Assembly: GCA_003725745.1 (NCBI GenBank)
Contig: RHDP01000001.1
Span: forward strand, 1,333,501 to 1,397,500
Length of the DNA: 64,000 nucleotides
Direction of reading: 5' to 3'
From: Streptomyces sp. I6
GTDB taxonomy: Bacteria; Actinomycetota; Actinomycetes; Streptomycetales; Streptomycetaceae
In this document: piece by piece, positions 21,025-31,339 of the stretch
How the letters are laid out: every line of letters starts with the position of its first letter
How positions within the stretch are numbered: the stretch's first letter is position 1
Made by a program: the position numbers and the translations under genes
Notes under the pieces: model-generated
Databases searched by the model: none
The model's input: only the letters and a program-made list of their open reading frames with translations
Told to the model about the DNA's origin: nothing

Positions 21025-23513
21025 CTACGCGCCGCGTACCCGAAGTGCCCGGCGCAGGTCGTCCAGCTGGTCGACCAGCTTGCGCCGCATGAGGGGGATC
21101 ATCTCCGAGTCGCGCAGGCATTCCTCACCGAGGCGGAGTGTCTCGGCGTCCACGGCGTGGAGCGGGAAGGCGTGGCGCCCGGCCGCCTCCGCGATCGCGG
21201 GCCCGCGCCGGTCCGCGAGGGCGACGGCCGCCGGATAGAAGCGCGGCACGTACGTGCGGACCAGTTCGGCCTGTTCGGGCTGCCAGAAGCCCTGCGCGGT
21301 GGCGGCGAAGAGGTAGTTGGACAGGTCGTCGGTCTCGAAGAGCCGGGACCACGCTGCCGCCTTGGCCTCCGGGGTGGGCAGCGCGGCTCGGCAGCGGGCC
21401 GCGCCCTCCTGCCCGGTGGCGCTGGGGTCGCGGTCGAGTTCGGCCGCGATCTCGGCGTCGCCGGTGGCGCCGAGGGCGGCGAGCCGGCCGAGGACGCGCC
21501 AGCGCAGCTCGGCGTCGAGGCCGGGTCCCCCGGGCACGCTGCCGTCGGCGAGCCAGTCGTGCAGCCCGTTGGGGTGCGCGGCGGCGTCGATGAAGTGGCG
21601 TACGGCGGTGAGGCGCAGGCCGGGGTGGCTGCCGTCCTCGGTGCGGCGGATGAGGTCGCGGGTGAGGTCGGTGAGCAGGGCGAGCGCGGCCGGGCGGTCC
21701 CCGGGGGTGAGGTAGCGGTCGGCGATCTGGGTGCGGGCGAAGGTCAGGACGCCCTGGACGACGGCGAGGTCGTGCTCGTGCGGGAGGTGGGCGCGGGCGG
21801 TCTCCAGGTAGGCGGCGGGTTCGAGCCCGCCGTCGCGGACCGAGTCGCGGAGGCTGTTCCAGACGACGGCGCGGGTGAGCGGGTCGGGGATGCCGGAGAG
21901 GCCGCGCAGCGCCGGTTCCGCGGACTGCGCGTCGAGCCGGATCTTCGCGTAGCCGAGGTCGCCGTCGTTGAGGACGACGAGGTCGGGGCGGCGGCCGGTG
22001 CGGACGGTGCCGCCCGGGCCCTGGGGGACGTCGACCTCGAAGCGTTCGCGCAGGACGAGCGCGCGGCCGTCGACGGGGTCGCGGTCGTAGGTGCCGACCG
22101 CTATGCGGTGCGGGCGGCTGCCGTCGCGGTCGATGTCGAGGCGCCAGGTGCCGGCTTCGGCGGTGATCCGCGGGTGAGGGTGTCGACGCCGGTGGTGCGC
22201 AGCCAGGCGGCGGCCCAGGTGTGCACGTCGCGGTCGGTGGCCTCGGCGAGGGAGTCGAGGAAGTCCACGAGGGTGGCGTTGCCGAAGCGGTGGCGCGCGA
22301 AGTGGGTGTTGATGCCGGCGAGGAAGTCCTTCTCGCCGAGCCAGGCGACGAGCTGGCGGAGCGCGGAGGCGCCCTTGGCGTAGGAGATCCCGTCGAAGTT
22401 GAGCAGTGCGGAAGCGGTGTCGGGGACCTTGTCCGGGTCGGGGGCCACGGGGTGGGTGGAGGGGCGCTGGTCGGCGTCGTAGCCCCAGGACTTGCGGCCG
22501 ATGCCGAAGTCGGTCCAGGTGTCGGTGAAGCGGGTGGCCTCGGTGAGGGTCTGGTAGCCCATGTACTCGGCGAAGGACTCGTTCAGCCAGATGTCGTCCC
22601 ACCAGCGGAGGGTGACGAGGTCGCCGAACCACATGTGGGCCATCTCGTGGGCGATGACCATGGCGCGGGTCTGGCGTTCGGTGTCGGTGACCGCGGAGCG
22701 GTAGACGAACTCGTCGCGGAAGGTGACGAGGCCGGGGTTCTCCATGGCGCCGGCGTTGAACTCGGGTACGAAGGCCTGGTCGTAGGAGTCGAAGGGGTAG
22801 GGCTCCTCGAACTTCTCGTGGTAGCGGTCGTAGCACTGCCGGGTGATGTCGAGGATCTCGTCGGCGTCCTCGTCGAGGTGGCGGGCGAGGGAGCGGCGGC
22901 AGTGGATGCCGAAGGGCAGGCCGCGGTGCTCGGTGCGGACGGAGTGCCAGGGTCCGGCGGCGACGGCGACGAGGTAGGTGGGGATGCGGGGGGTGGGGGC
23001 GGCGGTCCAGCGGCCGTCGCCGTGGTGGGTGGTGACGCCGTTGGCGAGCACGGTCCAGCCGTCGGGCGCGGTCACCGTCAGTGCGAAGACCGCCTTGAGG
23101 TCGGGCTGGTCGAAGGCGGCGAAGACGCGCTGCACGTCGTCCAGGAAGAGCTGGGTGTAGACGTATGTCTCGCCGTCCGCGGGGTCGGTGAAGCGGTGCA
23201 TGCCCTCGCCGGTGCGGGAGTAGTGCATGGTGGCGTCGATGCGCAGCTCGTGCTCGCCCTCGGTGAGTCCGGTGAGCGGAAGCCGGTTGCCGTCGAGCCG
23301 CTCCGGGTCGAGGTGCCGTCCGTCGAGGGTGGCGGAGCGCAGGGTGGCGGGCTTGAGCTCGACGAAGGTGTCGCCGGCGGCGCGGGCCGTGAACCCGATC
23401 ACGGTGCGCGACTCGAAGGTCTCGCCGGTGGTGAGGTCGAGTTCGACCGAGTAGCGGCGGACGTCCAGGAGCTGGGCTCGGGTCTGCGCTTCGTCGTGTG
23501 TGAGTACGGGCAT
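21025..23513 (-). CDS. pepN: Aminopeptidase N, M1 family (frameshift)
   Basis: A zinc aminopeptidase of the M1 family that trims N-terminal residues from peptides in the cytosol. The exopeptidase motif GAMENPGLV near residue 260 is followed by HEMAHMWFGDLVTLRWWDDIWLNESFAEY, with HExxH and the third zinc ligand Glu 18 residues on. The C-terminal ERAP1-like helical domain (VLNDGDLGYAKIRLD to the end) is complete. In the given sequence the frame breaks after TTGVDTLT. One extra base in the GGG at 22172-22174 joins it to PRITAEAGTWRLDID and gives 829 residues, close to actinobacterial PepN. The ATG at 23513 has a weak ribosome site. Confidence 0.93.
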
Positions 23514-23566
23514 GGGGCCATGCTGCCCGATGGCCCCGGTCCCGTACACGGGGGTATCCGGATCGA

Positions 23567-23902
23567 TCAGCCCTTGCCGGTGGTGCCGGGTGCGTCGGCG
23601 ATCCTCTCGTGGTGGCGGATGACCTCGGCGATGATGAAGTTCAGCAGCTTCTCGGCGAAGCCGGGGTCGAGTCTGGCGCTCTCTGCGAGCTGCCTGAGCC
23701 GGGCGATCTGGCGGGCCTCGCGGGCCGGGTCGGCGGGCGGGAGATGGTGTTCGGCCTTGAGGTGGCCGACCTGCTGGGTGCATTTGAAGCGCTCGGCGAG
23801 CATGTGGACGACGGCCGCGTCGATGTTGTCGATGCTTTCGCGCAGCCTGGTGAGTTCGGCCAGGACGGAGTCGTCGGTGGCGCTCGTCTCGCTGGTGGTC
23901 AT
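23567..23902 (-). CDS. Chorismate mutase, AroQ class
   Basis: A 111-residue all-helical chorismate mutase, which converts chorismate to prephenate on the way to Phe and Tyr. The first helix carries the catalytic Arg in LTRLRESIDNIDAAVVHMLAERF. The loop residues around TQQVGHLKAEHHLPPADPAREARQI include the conserved Lys and the Asp/Arg set, and the last helix ends FIIAEVIRHHERIA. There is no signal peptide, so it is a cytosolic AroQ rather than a secreted form. The start is the ATG at 23902. It lies directly upstream of pepN with a 53-base gap and may be co-transcribed. Confidence 0.92.
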   Translation of the reverse strand: MTTSETSATDDSVLAELTRLRESIDNIDAAVVHMLAERFKCTQQVGHLKAEHHLPPADPAREARQIARLRQLAESARLDPGFAEKLLNFIIAEVIRHHERIADAPGTTGKG

Positions 23903-23980
23903 GGAGTGGGAGCTTACGTCGGCCGTCGGGGTGGCGGTCAGGGCGCTCGGGATCCGGTACCCGGCCGGCTCCGGCCGCCG

Positions 23981-24143
23981 GGGCCGGTGCCGGTCCCCCG
24001 GGCGCACGCCGGGGTCGTACAGCAGGCCGGAGGGGTACCGGGGGCGCACCCGGGGTCGTACAGCAGGCCGGAGCGGTCCCGGGGGCACACCCGGGGTCGT
24101 ACGGGGCCGGTGCCGGTCCCCCGGGCGCACGCCGGAGTCGTAC
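23981..24143. repeat. Array of four ~40-bp units, intergenic
   Basis: Four units of 40-41 bases lie head to tail in an A-B-B-A order (23981-24020, 24021-24061, 24062-24102, 24104-24143). Each ends in GTCGTAC. The two outer units match each other except at one base; the two inner ones differ at three or four positions. The array sits upstream of the chorismate mutase start and downstream of the trypsin gene; 23903-24248 contains no gene. Confidence 0.85.
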
Positions 24144-24248
24144 GGGGTGCCGGAGCGCGGCGGGGAGGAGGCGCGCCACGGGGTGTCCTCCCCGCCGCGT
24201 TCGCGGTTCAGTGCGCTGCCGGTGCGCCGCGAGGGGCGCCCGGCGGGC

Positions 24249-25199
<951 letters not shown>

Positions 25200-25297
25200 T
25201 CAAGGCGCGTCCGGGCGCCGTAGAGTCGGGAGGGTCCGGCCGTCCTCCCGGCCCGGTGGCGGACCGGCCGGGAGAAGCACCCACAGGGGGTTCCGGC

Positions 25298-26197
25298 GTG
25301 GCGAACGGCAGCGAGGTCGTGCACGGCTTCCCGCATCTCGACACGGTGCGGGCCGCGATCACGGCGCTGCACAGGCGGCTCTCGTACGACGGCGTGCGCG
25401 CGTACGGGAGCAGCGTGCCGCCCGCGGACGTCGCCTTCGCCGACGGCGAGGACCTCCACCTGGGGGCGCAGCGGGTGGCCCGTGCGCTGGTCCGTCAGCT
25501 ACGGCTGCCGGATGCCCGGATGATCGTGAGCTTCCGGGAGATGCACCACGCCGCGAGCGTCGAACTCAACGCCGGCCCGGAGTACTTCATCGAACTCAAC
25601 GACCGGTTCCGCCGCCATCGCCGCGACATCGGGGCGGCCCTCGCGCACGAGATCACACATGTGCTGCTGCACCGGCTCGGGCTGGAGTTCCACGGGCTGC
25701 GGGACAACGAGATCCTCACGGACACGGTGACGACGTATCTCGGGGCGGGCTGGCTGCTGCTCGACGCCTACCGCGAGGACGAGGTTTCCAGCCAGAAACT
25801 GGGCTATCTCACCCCGGAGGAATTCGGTTACGTGCTGGCCAAACGCGCACGGGCATTCGGCGAGGACCCGTCGGTCTGGTTCACCAGCCCGCAGGGCTAC
25901 ACGGCGTACACCAAGGGCAGGGACCGGGCACTGCGGGACGGCCGGCAGCCCCCGCTCGCGGCGGCGGGGTGGAACGGGCGGCGCCGCTACGCCCGGGACC
26001 GGCGGTACGCCGTGGACCATCCGGGCTCGGCGCGGCCGGGGCACGGCTCCCCGTACGCCTTCGAGCACGCGCCGGGCGGCGGGCTGCGGGTGTCGTTCCC
26101 CTGCCCCGCCTGCCACCAGCGGATCCGGGTGCCGGTACGGGGCCGGGTGAGGGCGCGGTGCGGACTGTGCCGGACCGTTCTCGAATGCGACACCTGA
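25298..26197 (+). CDS. Unknown protein with HExxH motif and C-terminal zinc knuckles
   Basis: A 299-residue protein of unknown role. The GTG at 25298 follows AGGGGG nine bases upstream; a longer start at 25256 is in frame but has no ribosome site. The middle holds AALAHEITHVLLHRLGL (HExxH) followed by FHGLRDNEILTDTVTTYLGAGWLLLDAY, which fits a small gluzincin-like metalloprotease core with a possible downstream acidic ligand. A WFTSPQGYTAYTK segment follows. The C-terminus carries CPACHQR and CGLCRTV, a zinc ribbon of the MJ0042/rubredoxin-like type. No signal peptide or membrane segment is visible, so it is probably cytoplasmic. An ankyrin/HEAT protein follows 24 bases downstream and may be its partner. 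Confidence 0.8.
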   Translation: MANGSEVVHGFPHLDTVRAAITALHRRLSYDGVRAYGSSVPPADVAFADGEDLHLGAQRVARALVRQLRLPDARMIVSFREMHHAASVELNAGPEYFIELNDRFRRHRRDIGAALAHEITHVLLHRLGLEFHGLRDNEILTDTVTTYLGAGWLLLDAYREDEVSSQKLGYLTPEEFGYVLAKRARAFGEDPSVWFTSPQGYTAYTKGRDRALRDGRQPPLAAAGWNGRRRYARDRRYAVDHPGSARPGHGSPYAFEHAPGGGLRVSFPCPACHQRIRVPVRGRVRARCGLCRTVLECDT

Positions 26198-26221
26198 GGG
26201 GGCTTCCGTAGGGTGCTGTAC

Positions 26222-27757
26222 ATGAGCACCGTGGAGACCGAGGACGTCGGCAGACCGGTCCGCGACCCGGCCGGAGAGCTCTTCGAGGGGCTGTACGGCG
26301 GCGACGCCGACACGGTGGTGCGGGCGCTGCGGGCGGGAGCCCCGGCCGACGCCGCCGACGGGGACGGGCAGACCGCGCTGTACGTCGCCGCTGCCCAGGA
26401 CCGGCCGGTGATGGTGCGCATGCTGCTGGCCGCGGGCGCCGATCCGGACCGGGCGAGTGGTGCCGACGGGGCGGAGCTGCCGCTGTGCGGGGCGGCCCTG
26501 TGGGGCCGCACGGAGGTGGTCCGGGCGCTGCTCGCGGCGGGGGCCCGACCCGATCTCGAGGAGGACGCCGGTGTGCGCGCCCTGACCTGGGCCTGCCGGC
26601 AGGGCCGCGCGGACGCCGTGGAACTGCTGCTGGCGCACGGGGCGGACCCGGATCTGCCCGGCCCCGGGGCGGAACCCCCGCTGGTCACGGCCGCCCGGCG
26701 CGGCTCGCCGGCCAGTGTCCGGGCTCTGCTGCGGCACGGCGCGGCGGCGAAGGAGGACGCGCTCACGGAGGCGCGGCGCTGGCTGGGCGCCGACGTCGAG
26801 GAGGAGCTTCGCCGCACCCTGGCCGAGGGACACCGGGCGGAGCACGGGGACGACTGCCCGGCCCCGGTGGAGACCGTCTCGCGCCGGGTGGAGGAGGACG
26901 GCGGGCTCACCGTGGTCGTCGAGCTGCACCACGACGGCGGCCGGGTCACCGGCGCGGAGCAGCAGACCGGGCACGCGGCCGTGGCGACGCTGCTCGAGGA
27001 GCACCTGGGGCTGCGCACGCCCGCGGACGTGCTGGCCGGGCGCGCCCTGGGCCCCGGGGACCCGGACCGCGACGACTGGACCGAGGCCGTGGCGGTCCTC
27101 CAGCGCCGCGGCGGCGAGGACACCTTCCGCGCGGCGGCCGCGTGGTGCGGGACGGAGGACCCGCTGCGGCAGATGTTCGCCGCCGATGTGCTGGCGGGCC
27201 TGACGGACGACGGGATGCCGGCGAGGGCGGTACCGCTGCTGCGGGAGCTGTCGCGGGAGGCCCGCGACCCCGAGGTGGTCCGGGCGGCGGTGGCGGCGCT
27301 GGGGCAGCAGGCCGACCCGGCCGGGGTGGCGGAGATCCTCCGGCACGCCGGGCACGCGGATCCCGAGGTGCGCTTCGCGGTGGCCGTGGCACTGCACGGA
27401 CTGCTGCCCGCGGACCGCCCGGACGGGCTGGCGGCGGTCATCGGGCTCACCGGGGACCCGGACGACGGGGTCAGGGACTGGGCGACGGCGGTCCTGGCCG
27501 ATGTGGACGAGGACACCCCGGCGATCCGGGACGCCCTCGCCGCCCGCCTGGACGACGCCGTGCCCGACATCGAGGCGGAGGCGGCGCGCGGCCTGGCGAT
27601 GCGTCAGGACGACCGGGCCGTCGGGGCGCTGGCCCGCATCCTGGAGAGCGAGGACCCGGGCGGCTACGCGTACTCCACGGCGGACCAGGCCGTGGAGTAC
27701 GTGGCGGACGAGCGGGTGCGCCGGCGGCTGGAGTCGACGGTACCGAGGTCGAGGTGA
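26222..27757 (+). CDS. Ankyrin-repeat and HEAT-repeat protein
   Basis: A 511-residue solenoid protein. Residues 10-190 contain about five ankyrin repeats (for example DGQTALYVAAAQDRPVMVRMLLAAGADPD and VRALTWACRQGRADAVELLLAHGADPD). A middle segment resembles no domain I know. Residues from about 290 to 490 form HEAT-like repeats (DPEVVRAAVAALGQQADPAGVAEILRHAGHADPEVRFAVAVALHGLL). The ATG at 26222 with TAGGG upstream is the best start. Both repeat types are protein-binding scaffolds, so it probably acts as an adaptor or regulator. It lies directly behind the HExxH protein and is likely co-transcribed. Confidence 0.88.
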   Translation: MSTVETEDVGRPVRDPAGELFEGLYGGDADTVVRALRAGAPADAADGDGQTALYVAAAQDRPVMVRMLLAAGADPDRASGADGAELPLCGAALWGRTEVVRALLAAGARPDLEEDAGVRALTWACRQGRADAVELLLAHGADPDLPGPGAEPPLVTAARRGSPASVRALLRHGAAAKEDALTEARRWLGADVEEELRRTLAEGHRAEHGDDCPAPVETVSRRVEEDGGLTVVVELHHDGGRVTGAEQQTGHAAVATLLEEHLGLRTPADVLAGRALGPGDPDRDDWTEAVAVLQRRGGEDTFRAAAAWCGTEDPLRQMFAADVLAGLTDDGMPARAVPLLRELSREARDPEVVRAAVAALGQQADPAGVAEILRHAGHADPEVRFAVAVALHGLLPADRPDGLAAVIGLTGDPDDGVRDWATAVLADVDEDTPAIRDALAARLDDAVPDIEAEAARGLAMRQDDRAVGALARILESEDPGGYAYSTADQAVEYVADERVRRRLESTVPRSR

Positions 27758-27791
27758 CGGGTGGCCGGGTGACGGTGGCCGGGTGACGGTG

Positions 27792-27865
27792 GGCGGTGGC
27801 TGGTGGGCAGGGTGGCGGTGGCTGGTGGGCAGGGTGGCGGTGGCTGGTGGGCGGTGGGCCGGGGG
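27792..27865. repeat. 22-bp tandem repeat, intergenic
   Basis: Two perfect 22-base copies (27792-27813, 27814-27835) and a third partial, diverged copy fill the gap between the convergent ankyrin and SDR genes. A shorter GGCCGGGTGACGGT duplication lies just before (27760-27790). Confidence 0.85.
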
Positions 27866-27870
27866 ACCGG

Positions 27871-28794
27871 TTACCGCGCCCCGTACACCGGGAGCGGCTC
27901 CGTCCCCTCCGCCAGGAGCTTGCGGGCCGTCTCCCCCGCCTCCGCGGGGGTCCAGCGGGCGCCGCGGTCGGCCGTGGGGCCCCGACGCCAGCCCTCCATC
28001 ACCGTGATGCGGCCGGCCTCCACCTCGAAGACCCGGCCGGTCACGCCCTGCGACGCCGCCGAGCCCAGCCACACCACGAGCGGCGACACGTTCTCCGGCG
28101 CCATCGCGTCGAAGGCTCCCGGGTCCTGCGGCGCCGCCATCGCCGCGGCGAAGGTCCGCTCCGTCATGCGCGTCCGGGCGGCCGGGGCGATCGCGTTGGC
28201 CTGGACGCCGTAGCGGGACAGCTCCGCCGCGGCGACGAGGGTCAGGCCCACCACACCGGCCTTGGCCGCGCTGTAGTTGCCCTGCCCGACCGAGCCCAGC
28301 AGACCGGCGCCGCTGGAGGTGGTGACGACGCGGGCCACCGGGCGGCGCCCCGCCCGCGTCTCGGCCCGCCAGTGCGCCGCCGCGTGCTTCAGCGGCAGGA
28401 AGTGCCCCTTCAGATGGACCCGCACCACGGCGTCCCAGTCGTCCTCGTCGAGGTTGACCAGCATCCGGTCGCGCAGGAACCCCGCGTTGTTGACGAGCGT
28501 GTCGAGCCGCCCGAAGGAGCCGAGTGCCGTCGCCACCAGCGAGGCGGCACCCCCGGACGAGGCCACGTCGCCCGAGTGGGCCACCGCCTCGCCGCCCCGG
28601 GCGCGGATCTCCTCGACGACCCGGTCGGCCGGGCCGTGCCCGCCGGGCGAACCGTCCGGCCCGACGCCCAGATCGTTGACGACGACCCGCGCGCCCTCCG
28701 CCGCGAACGCCAGCGCATGGGCGCGCCCCAGCCCCCGGCCCGCGCCCGTCACGGCCACGACCCGGCCCCGGCAGATCCCGTCATGTGCGTCCAT
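27871..28794 (-). CDS. Short-chain dehydrogenase of the KstR2-type cluster (Rv3548c-like)
   Basis: A 307-residue classical SDR. The cofactor motif is TGAGRGLGRAHA at residues 15-26, NNAG occurs near 100, and the catalytic Ser and YxxxK lie in TTSSGAGLLGSVGQGNYSAAKAG. The C-terminal tail is longer than in minimal SDRs, as in the mycobacterial protein next to its paralogue. The start ATG at 28794 has an excellent AAGGAGGG. It lies one base after the upstream SDR stop (28796), so the two are co-transcribed. In Mycobacterium tuberculosis two SDR genes sit divergent from echA20 in the same order, inside the KstR2 regulon for steroid C/D-ring breakdown. The exact substrate is unknown. Confidence 0.88.
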   Translation of the reverse strand: MDAHDGICRGRVVAVTGAGRGLGRAHALAFAAEGARVVVNDLGVGPDGSPGGHGPADRVVEEIRARGGEAVAHSGDVASSGGAASLVATALGSFGRLDTLVNNAGFLRDRMLVNLDEDDWDAVVRVHLKGHFLPLKHAAAHWRAETRAGRRPVARVVTTSSGAGLLGSVGQGNYSAAKAGVVGLTLVAAAELSRYGVQANAIAPAARTRMTERTFAAAMAAPQDPGAFDAMAPENVSPLVVWLGSAASQGVTGRVFEVEAGRITVMEGWRRGPTADRGARWTPAEAGETARKLLAEGTEPLPVYGAR

Positions 28795-28795
28795 C

Positions 28796-29674
28796 TCAGC
28801 CCTCCTTGTGGTCGGTGGTGCCGGTGGGGGTGCCGGTGGGGGTGCCGGCCGGCACACCGGGTGGAGCCTCCACCGCGCCGGCCGCCCCGGCAGCCGCACC
28901 CCGGTCCGCCGCCGCACCCCGGTCGGCCGTCGCGGCGCCGAGGTACGCGGGGCGCTCCCCTCCCCCGTGGACCAGCAGGGACGCCCCGCTGATGTAGGCG
29001 GCCCGTCCGGACGCGAGGAACACCGCCGCGTCCCCGATCTCGTCCGGCTCCGCGATGCGGCCCAGCGGCACGGTGCGGCCCACCGCCGCGACGCCGTGCT
29101 CGTCGCCGTAGTGGAGGTGCGACAGCTCCGTGCGGACCATGCCGGGCACGATCGTGTTCACCCGCACCTCGGGCGCCCACTCCACCGCCATGGTCCGGGC
29201 CAGGCTCTCCAGCCCCGCCTTGGCCGCCCCGTACGCGGCCGTCCCGGGGGACGGCCGGGTCCCGCTCACACTGCCGACCATCACGACGCATCCGCGCGAC
29301 GCGCGCAGCAGGCCGTGGGCGGCGAGCGAGGCGGTCAGCGGCGCCGTCAGGTTCAGTTCCAGCACTCGCGCGTGCCGCGCCGGGCCGCCGTCCCGCAGCA
29401 GCCGGTACGGTGCGCCTCCCGCGTTGTTGACCAGGACGTCGAGCCGGCCGTGGCGGTGGGCGACCCGGGCGAAGAGGTCCTCGACCGACGCCGGGTCCCT
29501 CAGTTCGACGGGCAGGAACCGGGCCGTGCGGCCGGCCGACACGACGGGCGCGTCCGGTGGCCTGCGGGCGCAGACGACGACGTCCGCCCCGGCCGCCAGG
29601 AACGCCCGTGCGATGCCCGCGCCGACACCGCGGGTTCCGCCGGTGACGACGGCGACCCTCCCGTCCAGCTCCAT
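28796..29674 (-). CDS. Short-chain dehydrogenase of the KstR2-type cluster (Rv3549c-like)
   Basis: A 292-residue SDR with TGGTRGVGAGIA near the N-terminus, NNAGGAPYR, and the catalytic Ser plus Tyr/Lys in VGSVSGTRPSPGTAAYGAAKAG. The core is about 255 residues. The last 35 or so residues are a low-complexity Ala/Gly/Pro/Thr tail made of short repeats (GTPTGTPTGT), which is unlikely to be catalytic. The start is the ATG at 29674. The divergent promoter to echA20 holds a palindromic operator 29-47 bases before this start. It is the first gene of a two-SDR unit. Confidence 0.88.
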   Translation of the reverse strand: MELDGRVAVVTGGTRGVGAGIARAFLAAGADVVVCARRPPDAPVVSAGRTARFLPVELRDPASVEDLFARVAHRHGRLDVLVNNAGGAPYRLLRDGGPARHARVLELNLTAPLTASLAAHGLLRASRGCVVMVGSVSGTRPSPGTAAYGAAKAGLESLARTMAVEWAPEVRVNTIVPGMVRTELSHLHYGDEHGVAAVGRTVPLGRIAEPDEIGDAAVFLASGRAAYISGASLLVHGGGERPAYLGAATADRGAAADRGAAAGAAGAVEAPPGVPAGTPTGTPTGTTDHKEG

Positions 29675-29702
29675 GGGCTGCTACCTTCCTGACGAACAGT
29701 CA

Positions 29703-29721
29703 CCTAACAAACGTTTGGTGG
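29703..29721. promoter_or_regulatory. KstR2-like operator between SDR and echA20
   Basis: The palindrome CCTAACAAACGTTTGGTGG is centred between two divergent genes of the cluster. Its 14-base core (29706-29719) fits the KstR2 consensus AnCAAGnnCTTGnT, which I recall from mycobacterial work, apart from the two inner positions. A second copy lies at 39480-39499. It probably represses both transcripts when bound by the TetR regulator at 37917-38531. Confidence 0.72.
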
Positions 29722-29740
29722 AAAGGTAGCTGATCCGCTG

Positions 29741-30484
29741 ATGGGTGTCTCCACCGCGACCCCGGAGCGGGGCGTGTCCGTCGTGACGGCGGACTTCCCG
29801 CCCGTCAACGCCCTCCCCGTCCAGGGCTGGTACGAGCTCGCCGGCGCCGTGCGCCGCGCGGGCCGGGACCCGGGCGTCCGCTGTGTCGTCCTGGCCGCCG
29901 AGGGCCGGGGCTTCAACGCGGGCGTCGACATCAAGGAACTCCAACGCGACCCCGGGCACGAGGCCCTGATCGGCGCCAACCGGGCCTGCCACGAGGCCTT
30001 CGGGGCCGTCTACGCGTGCGAGGTCCCCGTCGTCGCCGCCGTGCACGGCTTCTGCCTGGGCGGCGGGATCGGCCTCGCGGGGAACGCCGACGCCGTCGTC
30101 GCCTCCGACGACGCCGTCTTCGGGCTGCCGGAGCTGGACCGGGGGGCCCTCGGGGCCGCCACCCACCTCGCCCGTCTCGTCCCCCAGCATCTGATGCGCA
30201 CCCTCTACTACACCTCCCGCACCGTGACGGCCGCCGAACTGCACGCCCACGGCTCGGTGTGGCGGGTCGTCCCGCGCGACGGGCTCCGCGCCGCGGCCCT
30301 GGAGCTGGCGCGCGAGATCGCCGCCAAGGACGGCCGTCTCATCCGGCTGGCCAAGGCGGCCATCAACGGCATCGACCCCGTGGACGTGCACCGCAGCTAC
30401 CGGTACGAGCAGGGCTTCACCTTCGAGGCGGCCCTCGCCGGGACCGCGGACCGCGTCCGGGACACCTTCGGCAAGGAGGCATGA
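29741..30484 (+). CDS. echA20: Enoyl-CoA hydratase/isomerase family protein EchA20-like
   Basis: A 247-residue crotonase-fold protein. The oxyanion-hole segments are GFNAGVDIKEL and GFCLGGGIGLA. The length matches EchA20 of mycobacteria as I recall it. That enzyme hydrolyses the D-ring of a HIP-derived beta-diketone CoA ester during cholesterol breakdown. The annotation rests on the neighbours: ipdA, ipdB and ipdC follow with overlaps or gaps of a few bases, in the same order as in M. tuberculosis. The ATG at 29741 lacks a strong ribosome site and the operator ends 20 bases before it, so the leader must be short. Confidence 0.9.
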   Translation: MGVSTATPERGVSVVTADFPPVNALPVQGWYELAGAVRRAGRDPGVRCVVLAAEGRGFNAGVDIKELQRDPGHEALIGANRACHEAFGAVYACEVPVVAAVHGFCLGGGIGLAGNADAVVASDDAVFGLPELDRGALGAATHLARLVPQHLMRTLYYTSRTVTAAELHAHGSVWRVVPRDGLRAAALELAREIAAKDGRLIRLAKAAINGIDPVDVHRSYRYEQGFTFEAALAGTADRVRDTFGKEA

Positions 30485-30487
30485 CCC

Positions 30488-31339
30488 GTGGTGGACAAGA
30501 CGATGACCGCCGACGACGTCGCGGGACGGCTGCGCAGCGGCATGACCCTCGGCATCGGCGGCTGGGGCTCGCGGCGCAAGCCGATGGCCCTGGTGCGGGC
30601 GCTGCTGCGGTCCGGGGTCACCGATCTGACCGTGGTCTCCTACGGCGGCCCGGACGTGGGGATGCTGTGCGCGGCGGGGCGGGTCCGCAGGATCGTCGCA
30701 CCGTTCGCGACACTCGACTCGGTGCCGCTGGAGCCCCACTTCCGGGCGGCGCGCGAGGCGGGGGCGATCGCGATGACGGAGCTGGACGAGGCCATGTTCA
30801 TGTGGGGGCTGCACGCCGCCGCCAACCGGCTCCCCTTCATGCCCGTGCGGGCCGGACTCGGTTCGGACGTCATGCGGGTCAACCCGGAACTGCGCACGGT
30901 CCGTTCGCCGTACGGCGACGGCGAGGAGTTCGTCGCCGCCCCCGCGCTGCGCCTGGACGCCGCCCTCGTCCACCTCAACCGCGCCGACCGCCTCGGCAAC
31001 GGCCAGTACCTGGGGCCCGACCCCTACTTCGACGACCTCTTCTGCGAGGCGGCCGACGAGGCGTATCTGTCGTGCGAGCGGCTGGTGGAGACGGGCGGGC
31101 TGACCGAGGATGCCGCCCCGCAGACCCTGCTCGTCTCACGGCACAGCGTCACGGGCGTCGTCGAGGCCCCGGGCGGGGCGCACTTCACCTCCTGCGCCCC
31201 CGACCACGCCCGCGACGAGCCCTTCCAGCGGATGTACGCGGCCACGCCCTGGGACGGGTTCGCCGGGCGCTTCCTGTCCGGTCCGGACGAGCACGCCTAC
31301 ACCTCCGCGGTGCGGGCCTGGCACGAGGAGCAGCGGTGA
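30488..31339 (+). CDS. ipdA: CoA-transferase family I alpha subunit, IpdA-like
   Basis: A 283-residue alpha subunit of a class I CoA-transferase-like enzyme. It begins MVDKTMTADDVAGRLRSGMTLGIGGWGSRRKPMALVRALL, with the glycine-rich CoA-binding loop. In the IpdAB enzyme this subunit helps open the steroid C-ring of a CoA thioester by hydrolysis rather than moving CoA. Two adjacent GTG codons (30488, 30491) are possible starts. The stop overlaps the probable ipdB start as GTGA. It lies three bases after echA20. Confidence 0.9.
   Translation: MVDKTMTADDVAGRLRSGMTLGIGGWGSRRKPMALVRALLRSGVTDLTVVSYGGPDVGMLCAAGRVRRIVAPFATLDSVPLEPHFRAAREAGAIAMTELDEAMFMWGLHAAANRLPFMPVRAGLGSDVMRVNPELRTVRSPYGDGEEFVAAPALRLDAALVHLNRADRLGNGQYLGPDPYFDDLFCEAADEAYLSCERLVETGGLTEDAAPQTLLVSRHSVTGVVEAPGGAHFTSCAPDHARDEPFQRMYAATPWDGFAGRFLSGPDEHAYTSAVRAWHEEQR

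Noticed and set aside
18566-21121. An 851-codon minus-strand frame across the decarboxylase and hydroxylase genes
   Set aside because: It is the wrong frame of both genes: the translation is Pro/Arg/Ser filler, while the other frames show complete PLP and FAD motifs.
23981-24143. CRISPR array
   Set aside because: Units are contiguous and similar along their full length, with no unique spacers and no cas genes in the window.
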